Position numbers and translations under genes: made by a program. From the NCBI GenBank assembly GCA_964529265.1, contig CAZGVW010000010.1, forward strand, positions 1 through 5,920: 5,920 bases of DNA, read 5' to 3'. Under the pieces are notes generated by a model. The model ran no database searches, had not been told where the DNA came from, and saw only the letters and a program-made list of their open reading frames with translations. Below are positions 1 to 5,381 of the stretch, piece by piece (positions within the stretch are counted from its first letter, which is position 1; each line of letters begins with the position of its first letter). This DNA comes from CAZGVW01 sp964529265 (GTDB lineage Bacteria; Planctomycetota; Phycisphaerae; Phycisphaerales; UBA1924).

Positions 1-453
1 CCGTGCGACGCGCCGCAGAAGCGCGTTGATCAGTGCAAGGTGCCGCCCCTGCCGATAGCGGCGCGCGAGATCCACCGTGGTGTCGACGGCGGCGTGGGCC
101 GGCGTCTTGAGGAAAACCAGCTGGCAGATGCCGAGCCGGAGAAGCGTTCGCGCCCAGTGGTCCCGCTCGGGCAGTGGGCGATGAAAAAGCGCGCCCAGAA
201 GCGTATCGATCTGGCCGAGGCGACGAAGGCTGGTGGCGACGAGATTGAAGGCGAATGCGCGGTCGCGAGAGTCGAGGGCGGCCCAGTCTGGATTGCCCTC
301 CGCCACCCCGTCAAACGCGAGTTGCCGCCGCAATACGGCATCGAGGGCCTCAAGCGCGACGCCGCGGGCATCCGCAGCCAATCGCCCTGATGGGGATGCC
401 AGCGCTTCAGCCCCAGGGTCCGGACTGCCTGCTTCCGCCGGCAGCCATCTCAC
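1..453 (-). CDS. rsmB: 16S rRNA (cytosine-C5) methyltransferase RsmB, N-terminal part (cut by window edge)
   Basis: The minus-strand frame open from about 453 to the window edge gives 151 residues that read as the NusB-like RNA-binding domain of RsmB/Fmu proteins. Visible motifs are RDRAFAF and LRRLGQIDTLL (residues 64-86), LRLGICQLVFLKTPAHAAVD (105-124) and LINALLRRVAR (141-151). The SAM-binding methyltransferase domain that should follow is outside the window. The family makes m5C at position 967 (E. coli numbering) of 16S rRNA in the cytoplasm. The frame contains no ATG. GTG at 453 is the longest plausible start and overlaps the end of htpX by 47 bases, adding a Pro/Ala/Ser-rich leader of the kind I recall in alphaproteobacterial homologues. 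TTG at 381, just before the domain, is the alternative. Co-directional overlap with htpX suggests co-transcription. The product assignment is firm; the start is not. Confidence 0.82.
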   Translation of the reverse strand, partial: MRWLPAEAGSPDPGAEALASPSGRLAADARGVALEALDAVLRRQLAFDGVAEGNPDWAALDSRDRAFAFNLVATSLRRLGQIDTLLGALFHRPLPERDHWARTLLRLGICQLVFLKTPAHAAVDTTVDLARRYRQGRHLALINALLRRVAR

Positions 454-1273
454 GAAGTTTGCGGATCCTGTTCTCCATGTTCGGGTGGGTCGAAAACAAA
501 TTGTCGACCGAGCCGCCATGGAGCGGGTTGACGATGAACAAGTGCGCTGCCGCCGGGTTGCGCTCGGCCTCGGGATTGTCGATGCGACGGGCGGTCGTCT
601 CGAGCTTCTGCAATGCCGAGGCCAGCCACGTCGGCCGACCGCAGATCTCGGCGCCCTCACGGTCGGCGGCGTACTCGCGGGTTCGGGAAATCGCCATCTG
701 AACGAGCATTGCCGCCATCGGCGCCAGGATCACGACCAGGATCGTGCCGACCATGCCGAGTGGATTGTTGTTGCGGTTGCCGCCGAAGAAGAGAGCAAAG
801 TTCGCCAGCATGCCGAGCGCCCCGGCGATGGTGGCTGTCACGGTCATGATCAGGGTGTCGCGGTTTTTCACGTGCGCGAGTTCGTGAGCCATGACGCCTG
901 CGATTTCTTCCTGGCTGAGATTCTGCAACAGGCCGGTCGTTGCCGCGACCGCCGCGTGTTGCGGGTTGCGGCCGGTGGCGAAGGCATTGGGCTGCGGATT
1001 GTCGATGATGTAAACGCGCGGCATCGGCAGGTGCGCTCGGTGCGCCAGTTGCTCGACGATGCCATGGAGCACAGGCGCCGAGCGGGCATCGACCTTGCGC
1101 GCCTTGAACATCCGCAAGACGACTTTGTCGGCGTTCCAATAGGAGAACACATTCATGCCGATCGCGACCACGAGTGCGATCATCATGCCGCTCTGGCCGC
1201 CCAGCAGGTAGCCCGCGACGAGGAACAGAGCCGTCATTGCGGCAAGCAGAAGACCGGTGCGAAACGTGTTCAT
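407..1273 (-). CDS. htpX: Protease HtpX, membrane zinc metalloprotease (M48 family)
   Basis: The 288-residue protein has the usual HtpX length and order. Two N-terminal hydrophobic segments lie at about residues 7-24 and 29-46. The cytosolic zinc site HELAH (130-134) supplies His130, Glu131 and His134, and REYAADREGA contains the probable third ligand, Glu200. Two further hydrophobic segments cover about 142-163 and 172-195. The conserved C-terminal FSTHPNMENRIRKL precedes a short tail. HtpX proteins are inner-membrane endopeptidases that cleave misfolded or damaged membrane proteins, alongside FtsH. The ATG at 1273 is chosen because it opens directly into the first membrane segment; the ribosome binding site is weak (AAGAGA about 15 bases upstream). 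The gene is divergent from the DUF1674 gene and leads into rsmB. No truncation or missing catalytic residue is seen. Confidence 0.96.
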   Translation of the reverse strand: MNTFRTGLLLAAMTALFLVAGYLLGGQSGMMIALVVAIGMNVFSYWNADKVVLRMFKARKVDARSAPVLHGIVEQLAHRAHLPMPRVYIIDNPQPNAFATGRNPQHAAVAATTGLLQNLSQEEIAGVMAHELAHVKNRDTLIMTVTATIAGALGMLANFALFFGGNRNNNPLGMVGTILVVILAPMAAMLVQMAISRTREYAADREGAEICGRPTWLASALQKLETTARRIDNPEAERNPAAAHLFIVNPLHGGSVDNLFSTHPNMENRIRKLREMAAGGSRQSGPWG

Positions 1274-1437
1274 GGCGACGTGGACAATCTCTTTTCAGAC
1301 TCTCTCTCAGAATCCGGCTTTCTCAGAAAATCCGGCGCGAACGTGATGGCTGAATCTAGTAGCCTTGTCATCGTGACCGCAAGGGGCTGAACAGCGAATA
1401 GTGACAGCTCGAAAACGACAGCATGAAAGGGACCGCC
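1274..1437. promoter_or_regulatory. Divergent intergenic region between htpX and the SDHAF4 gene
   Basis: This 164-bp spacer must hold the start signals of both divergent genes. On the minus strand TTGCGG (1382-1377) and TAGATT (1358-1353) are separated by 18 bases and form a weak candidate -35/-10 for htpX. On the plus strand TTGTCA (1366-1371) is a plausible -35, but no good -10 follows at 16-18 bases. A dyad, CCTTG (1363-1367) and CAAGG (1380-1384), with GTCA/TGAC inside it, lies over the candidate htpX -35. A short direct repeat sits nearer htpX and is listed separately. I did not find a convincing heat-shock sigma-32 promoter. Promoter positions are inference from motif matching only. 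Confidence 0.3.
1305..1336. repeat. Two-copy direct repeat TCTCAGA(AA)ATCCGGC upstream of htpX
   Basis: TCTCAGAATCCGGC (1305-1318) recurs as TCTCAGAAAATCCGGC (1321-1336), a 16-bp offset with a two-base AA insertion in the second copy. The pair lies 32-63 bases upstream of the htpX ATG, downstream of the candidate htpX promoter, so it would fall in the 5' leader. It could be a two-site regulator target, a leader element or chance duplication; the sequence alone does not separate these. Confidence 0.55.
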
Positions 1438-1644
1438 ATGAGTGAGAGCCAGCACACCGATCCGGTCGCCGATTCCGGCCGCGCCGACAACGCGGCTGAC
1501 CCGCAGCAGGAGAAGAGCCCGCCCCGGCGGGAGGAGCAGGCGCCCCGGGCCGCCGAACAGGCGGAGGAAGTTGGCGGTCCGGCCGGGCCGGAGCCGACGC
1601 GCTATGGCGATTGGGAACGCAAGGGCCGCTGTATCGACTTCTGA
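1438..1644 (+). CDS. SDHAF4 / DUF1674 family succinate dehydrogenase assembly factor
   Basis: The 68-residue protein has a hydrophilic, Glu/Pro/Ala-rich, probably disordered N-terminal two thirds, followed by the family signature GPEPTRYGDWERKGRCIDF at the extreme C-terminus (50-68). That tail defines the SDHAF4 (yeast Sdh8) family, which binds the FAD-loaded flavoprotein subunit SdhA and aids its assembly into complex II. The function of bacterial members is transferred from eukaryotic work. The ATG at 1438 is chosen because AAAGGGA (1425-1431) lies six bases upstream; an in-frame ATG at 1423 would add five residues and lacks such a site. No sdh genes are in the window. The gene diverges from htpX and is followed by a spacer with its own candidate promoter, so it may be monocistronic. 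Confidence 0.88.
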   Translation: MSESQHTDPVADSGRADNAADPQQEKSPPRREEQAPRAAEQAEEVGGPAGPEPTRYGDWERKGRCIDF

Positions 1645-1658
1645 GCGGACATCGGCGC

Positions 1659-1687
1659 TTTCGCTGCTAGAATGTGCATTCTATAGT
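1659..1687 (+). promoter_or_regulatory. Candidate promoter of the 47-residue-repeat gene
   Basis: TATAGT at 1682-1687 matches the sigma-70 -10 consensus at five of six positions. Seventeen bases upstream is TTTCGC (1659-1664), a poor -35, which would fit an activator-dependent or weak promoter. Transcription would begin near 1694, leaving a leader of about 50-115 bases depending on which start codon is used. The palindrome at 1668-1683 sits inside the spacer. Confidence 0.4.
1668..1683. promoter_or_regulatory. Palindromic candidate operator TAGAATG-TG-CATTCTA
   Basis: Two perfect 7-base inverted arms flank a 2-base centre. The element lies between the SDHAF4 stop (1644) and the repeat-protein gene and overlaps the first two bases of a TATAGT box, where a repressor would block RNA polymerase. 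The TAGAA/TTCTA half-sites loosely recall rhizobial Irr/ICE boxes, but the half-site spacing is longer here, so that link is only a lead. It is not a terminator: no T-run follows on either strand. The palindrome is seen directly; the operator role is inferred. Confidence 0.45.
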
Positions 1688-1807
1688 ACGCTGAACCTGA
1701 AGGGGAGCAGTCCGATACCAGCACTCGGCACAGGGCGCTTGCGGTCATTGTTTCGCAGGGCGACCAACATCAACATTCTCCTTGGTGACAAGGAGCAATT
1801 CACAGCC

Positions 1808-4066
1808 ATGGTTGCGGATCTGGCGGGGGATGACGCCGCCCGGACGTCGACCCGCGCGGTCGTCGAGGCGCTTGACGAGCGGCGCGAGATCAAAGTCCAG
1901 CGACTGCAGGAGACCCTCGATGCATGGGGCGAGGGTGATCCGGTGGAAAATCTCGCTCTTGCCCTGCGAACCGGGCGCTCCGCGGTCCGTGAAGCGAGCG
2001 CGCATGTGCTGGTATGGGGACGTGTCGCGCCAGAGGACGGGACATTGCACCTGCGCATCATGTCGGCCGCCTGGGCGCCGAGGGCGGAGGTCAGGTCATT
2101 CCGGTCGATTGGCGACAACCTGATCCTGCCGCAGGCGTTCGGTAGCGATCTCGCTAATGTCCTGACGGTCATCGCGCTTGCGGCCATCGATCCGCCGACG
2201 GAAGAGCAGGCAAGCAAGCTGGCGCGCATGCTCGGTCTTGCCCTGGCGGAGATCGAGCCGGCTGTCGAACAGCCGCGCCAGGCGCTGTCGGTGCACGCGC
2301 TGTCGCCGCAGATCGTGCTCCGGTTGCGCTCCGCCTTCGGCGTGGCCCAGGCAGCGGCCGGGCAGTTGGCGCGCGACACCGATCTGATGATCCGGGGCGC
2401 TGCCACCATGCGTTCGATTCTGGCCGACACCGATGTGGAGGCGTATCCGGAGGTCTGGGCAATGACGCAGAACGCGCTCGGGCGCGATCTGCAGGCCCTG
2501 GGCGATCAGGAGCAGCAGGCCGGTTTCCTCGGCGAGGCATTGTCGGCGTTCCGCGCGGCGCAAACCGTTTACAAGCGCACCCGGATGCCGCTGCACTGGG
2601 CACTCGTTGAGAACAATCGCGCCATCGCGCTGTGGTCCCTTGGCTGGCGCGGCGAAGGCGTTGTCCCGGTCGAGCAAGCGGTCGCGGCGTTTCGCGGGGC
2701 GCTTGAGGTTTTGACGATCGCCCGGATGCCGACGGCATGGGCAGTCACTGAGGACAACCTCGGCGTTGCCCTGCGGACCCTCGGCGTGCGTAAGCGGGAC
2801 ACCCAGCTGCTGCAGAACTCCGTGACGGCGCACCAGACGGCGCTGACGACGTTCACCCGCACCGCCTTTCCGCTGCATTGGGCCAGGACTCAGTGCAACA
2901 TCGGCGCCGCCTTGAAGGCGCTTGGCGAAACCGGCGATTCCCAGGAAGTGCTGGAGCAGGCGGTGGCTGCCTACCGCCTCGCTCTTGAGGTCTACTCGCG
3001 CGATCACTTGCCGGTCGAATGGGCGCTGACGAATGACCGCCTCGGCAATGTGCTGGCGGTGCTTGGCGCCCGCTCCGGCCGGTTTTCTGATCTTGAGGAT
3101 GCGGTCAAGGCCTACCGCGGCGCGTTGGAGGTGCTGACGCCAAAGGACCACGCGCTCGACTGGGCGCGGACTGAGAGGGATCTTGGCGCCGCGTTGTATG
3201 CGCTCGCAGCCGGCGAAATCGGAACCGCATCCATCGAGGGCGCAGTCGAAGCCTACAAGGCGAGCCTCAGCGTCGTGACTCGTGCGCGGCGGCCCCTCGA
3301 CTGGGCGGAGACCCAAAGCCGGCTCGGCGCTGCGTTGTCCAATCTCGGCGATCGCGAGGAGGGGACCGTCCATCTTGAGGAAGCGGTGTCCGCCCACCGG
3401 GCTGCGCTTGGCGTCTATACCTGGGACGAGGTGCCCTTTCACTGGGCGCGGACGCAAGTCCACCTCGGCGTTGCGCTGCTGGCCCTGGCCAAGCGCGAGG
3501 CGGGCACCGACCACCTGCGGCGGGCAACGGCGGCGTTTCAGGCAGCGCTGCGCGTGTTCGCCCGGGACAGGCTGCCGATCGAGTGGGCCGAGACCCAGCA
3601 TCATCTGGGCAGCGCCTTGCGTATTCTCGGTGAGCGGGAGGACAGCACGCAGCGGTTGGCGGAGGCAGTTGCGGCCTATCGCGCCGCTCTCACCGTGCGC
3701 ACCCGCGCACGCTTCGCCGTCGCGTGGTCGGCGACCCAGGATGCCCTCGGCAGCGCGCTGAAGGCATGGGGCGACCGCGAAGGTTCGCTCGAGCGTTGGG
3801 AGGAGGCCGTCACGGCGTTCCGGGCCGCCCTTGAAGTGCCCTTGGCAGCACGGACCGCTGTGAGCCGTGAGTTGATGCGGGTCAATCTGGCCAATGCGCT
3901 ATGGACTCTGGGGGATCGGCGCAAGAACCCGGCCCTGCTGCAGGAGGCGGCAACAGCCTATCGCGGGGCTCTTGACGTATTCCAACGTGCAGGTGCGGAC
4001 GTCCAGGCTCGGATCGCACGGCGCGCCCTGCAGACGCTCGAAGAGCATCTGGCGACGTATCGCTGA
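1808..4066 (+). CDS. Tetratricopeptide-like protein with eleven 47-residue repeats; function unknown
   Basis: From ATG 1808 the protein has 752 residues. Residues 1-215 form a mixed alpha/beta-looking N-terminal region starting MVADLAGDDAARTSTRAVVE, with a predicted strand HVLVWGRVAPEDGTLHLRI at about 68-86. Residues 217-733 are eleven back-to-back TPR-like repeats of exactly 47 residues. Each pairs a helix of the form WAxTQxxLGxALxxLG with one of the form LEEAVAAYRAALEV, joined by a linker resembling TRxRxPLD. Residues 734-752 are a capping helix. I see no signal peptide, membrane segment or enzymatic motif, so a cytoplasmic binding scaffold is likely; partner and role are unknown. AAGGAG (1790-1795) lies 12 bases before the ATG. 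However, the upstream frame encodes INILLGDKEQFTA, which would complete the first beta strand, so TTG 1748 (772 residues) or TTG 1739 may be the true start. Similar repeat proteins occur in other alphaproteobacteria, from memory. Confidence 0.85.
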   Translation: MVADLAGDDAARTSTRAVVEALDERREIKVQRLQETLDAWGEGDPVENLALALRTGRSAVREASAHVLVWGRVAPEDGTLHLRIMSAAWAPRAEVRSFRSIGDNLILPQAFGSDLANVLTVIALAAIDPPTEEQASKLARMLGLALAEIEPAVEQPRQALSVHALSPQIVLRLRSAFGVAQAAAGQLARDTDLMIRGAATMRSILADTDVEAYPEVWAMTQNALGRDLQALGDQEQQAGFLGEALSAFRAAQTVYKRTRMPLHWALVENNRAIALWSLGWRGEGVVPVEQAVAAFRGALEVLTIARMPTAWAVTEDNLGVALRTLGVRKRDTQLLQNSVTAHQTALTTFTRTAFPLHWARTQCNIGAALKALGETGDSQEVLEQAVAAYRLALEVYSRDHLPVEWALTNDRLGNVLAVLGARSGRFSDLEDAVKAYRGALEVLTPKDHALDWARTERDLGAALYALAAGEIGTASIEGAVEAYKASLSVVTRARRPLDWAETQSRLGAALSNLGDREEGTVHLEEAVSAHRAALGVYTWDEVPFHWARTQVHLGVALLALAKREAGTDHLRRATAAFQAALRVFARDRLPIEWAETQHHLGSALRILGEREDSTQRLAEAVAAYRAALTVRTRARFAVAWSATQDALGSALKAWGDREGSLERWEEAVTAFRAALEVPLAARTAVSRELMRVNLANALWTLGDRRKNPALLQEAATAYRGALDVFQRAGADVQARIARRALQTLEEHLATYR
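2456..4006 (+). repeat. Eleven tandem 141-bp coding repeats (47 codons each)
   Basis: Repeat units begin at 2456, 2597, 2738, 2879, 3020, 3161, 3302, 3443, 3584, 3725 and 3866 with no insertion or deletion. Units 1-10 open with Trp (TGG); unit 11 begins with Arg. The most constant positions within a unit are W1, A2, L8, G9, A11, L12, L15, G16, A29, Y/F/H32, R33, A35 and L36. At DNA level the units are well diverged, so this is an old array maintained by protein selection, not a recent tandem expansion. Units 1, 2 and 11 depart most from the consensus, as expected for the ends of a solenoid. Confidence 0.92.
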
Positions 4067-5251
4067 TCAGATCGCGCGGTCTGCCCCCGTCATAGGCCCC
4101 GCCGTGGGCGCGTCCGCTGCTGAGTCAGGGGACGCGGGAACGATCAGGTCGGGCGTGGTGTCGTCTGGCGCGTTCTCGGCGGCACCAGAGCCGTCTTGCA
4201 GCCACGCCAGGAACAGCGTGTAGCCAAGCGCGAGCACGACCGCGCCGACGAACAGGCCGACGATCCCCGACGTCAGAAACCCGCCGATCGCGCCGACGAA
4301 GATGACGATCAGCGGGACCTGAACGCCCCGTCCTATCAGAATCGGCTTCAGGATGTTGTCCGAGACAATGACCAGGGTGCTCCAGATCAGGAAAAGGATC
4401 GCGGTCAGGGTATCGGCGGTCGCGAACACGTAGATGATGACGGGAACGACAATGGGGCCAACCCCGATCTGAATGACGGCGAGGAACAGGCAGAGCAAGG
4501 CAAGAAAACCGGCAGCCGGCAGTCCCACCGCGAGGAAGCCAAGCCCGGCGAGCAGCGACTGAATGAGAGCGACGCCGAGGATGCCACGGGCAACGCTGCG
4601 GATGGTGGCGCCGGCAAGTGCGGCGTATTCGGCGCCGCGCTCTCCCGCGAGCCGGGTGGCAATCGCCGTTGCCACCTCGTGGCTGAATTGCGCGCGCGCC
4701 AGAAACACCGCCGCAATCACGATGGCGATGATGAACTGCAAAATTCCAAGGCCGGTTCCCGCGGCGGCGGCCACGAGCCAGCCTCCGAAGCCTTTCAGAT
4801 GAGGCACGATCTCGGTCAATGCCTCGCCGAGGTTGACGGACGCCAGCAGCCAGAACTGTTCGACAGGCTTGCCGATGATTGGCCAGTGAGCGACCGACTC
4901 CGGCGGCGCCGGAACTTTGATGGTTCCCTGGTTCAGATGATCAGCGAGAGCCTGTGCGGTGTCGACCAGCGTGCCGGCCAGAAGTACCGCGGGAGCGATC
5001 AGTCCGGCCAAGGCGATCAGCGCGAACGCGGCTGCCGCAAGCGCGCTCCGACCGCCCATCGCCCCACACAGCCGGCGGTAGCCGGGATGGGACGCAATCG
5101 CGATGATGATGCCCCAAATCAGCGGGATGATGAAGGGCCTGATGATCTCGAAGCACCACGCCGCCAGCAGGACGACAAGGCCGATCCTGATCGCGGCTTC
5201 GAGCGCTCTGGCGACGAACTGTTTGTCTTCCGCGCCCGGCGACGGTGGCAA
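4067..5251 (-). CDS. AI-2E family transporter / PerM-type membrane protein (PF01594, former UPF0118)
   Basis: The 394-residue polytopic protein fits the PF01594 family. Hydrophobic segments lie at about residues 22-52, 70-95, 158-185, 218-245, 247-276, 282-298 and 311-350. A soluble stretch of about 60 residues follows the second segment, a typical family layout. Family-like motifs are QIGVGPIVVPVIIYVF (261-276), SDNILKPILIGRG (297-309) and QVPLIVIFVGAIGG (311-324). Members include TqsA (AI-2 export), YdiK and PerM, and some act as Na+/H+ antiporters; the substrate cannot be assigned here, and no AI-2 synthesis gene is in view. The tail after residue 352 is Asp/Pro/Ala-rich and probably disordered. 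The start is TTG at 5251, supported by AAAGGA about ten bases upstream; no ATG or GTG in frame precedes the first membrane segment. The stop codon abuts that of the convergent repeat gene. Confidence 0.9.
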   Translation of the reverse strand: MPPSPGAEDKQFVARALEAAIRIGLVVLLAAWCFEIIRPFIIPLIWGIIIAIASHPGYRRLCGAMGGRSALAAAAFALIALAGLIAPAVLLAGTLVDTAQALADHLNQGTIKVPAPPESVAHWPIIGKPVEQFWLLASVNLGEALTEIVPHLKGFGGWLVAAAAGTGLGILQFIIAIVIAAVFLARAQFSHEVATAIATRLAGERGAEYAALAGATIRSVARGILGVALIQSLLAGLGFLAVGLPAAGFLALLCLFLAVIQIGVGPIVVPVIIYVFATADTLTAILFLIWSTLVIVSDNILKPILIGRGVQVPLIVIFVGAIGGFLTSGIVGLFVGAVVLALGYTLFLAWLQDGSGAAENAPDDTTPDLIVPASPDSAADAPTAGPMTGADRAI

Positions 5252-5275
5252 GATGGCGGTGTCCTTTCCCAGTGT

Positions 5276-5332
5276 GCATCAAGCCCATGTGTGCATCAAG
5301 CCCGGTGCGCATCAAGCACGGTCTGCATCAAG
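5276..5332. repeat. Four-copy iteron-like tandem repeat (GCATCAAG core, 16-17 bp period)
   Basis: The octamer GCATCAAG occurs exactly at 5276-5283, 5293-5300, 5309-5316 and 5325-5332, giving periods of 17, 16 and 16 bp. On the minus strand the unit reads about CTTGATGCRCACNGGG, and the copy nearest the permease-like gene runs into its ribosome binding region. The array fills the space between the acs terminator and that gene's TTG start. It could be a multi-site regulator target or a simple tandem duplication. It is not a CRISPR array: units and spacers are far too short. Confidence 0.75.
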
Positions 5333-5335
5333 AAA

Positions 5336-5359
5336 CGGCGGGACCTTGCAGCCCCGCCG
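5336..5359 (-). terminator. Rho-independent terminator downstream of acs
   Basis: CGGCGGG (5336-5342) and CCCGCCG (5353-5359) form a perfect 7-bp GC-only stem around a 10-base loop. On the minus strand, the direction of acs, the stem is followed by TTTCTT, a short U-rich tract. It begins 22 bases after the acs stop codon. The modest T-run makes efficiency uncertain, but position and stem are good. It would separate acs transcription from the downstream permease-like gene. Confidence 0.65.
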
Positions 5360-5381
5360 CTCTTTGTAACTGCTGAAAGAG

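Noticed and set aside
233..1390. Long plus-strand open frame (385 codons) opposite htpX and rsmB
   Set aside because: It is antisense to two clearly recognisable genes, its translation is Arg/His/Gly-rich low-information sequence with no motif, and such shadows are common at this GC content.
1270..1455. Small minus-strand open frame (61 codons) in the divergent spacer
   Set aside because: It overlaps the SDHAF4 start and the htpX leader, has no ribosome binding site or recognisable motif, and the spacer is better explained as regulatory.
1668..1683. Intrinsic terminator after the SDHAF4 gene
   Set aside because: The palindrome is AT-rich with a 2-base centre that cannot form a hairpin loop without opening arm pairs, and no T-run follows.
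1442..1738. 5' extension of the repeat gene's frame back to 1442
   Set aside because: The part to 1644 overlaps the SDHAF4 gene out of frame and is Arg/Pro-rich junk; the spacer beyond holds a candidate promoter. Only the part from about 1739 looks protein-like.
2096..3604. 502-codon minus-strand open frame under the repeat gene
   Set aside because: Its own periodicity mirrors the 141-bp sense repeats and its composition (Arg/Gln/Pro-rich) is typical of an antisense shadow; the sense frame has strong protein-level conservation.
5276..5332. CRISPR array or plasmid-type replication iterons
   Set aside because: The repeat core is only 8 bp with 8-9 bp gaps, there is no cas gene, and no replication protein gene or AT-rich origin region is nearby.
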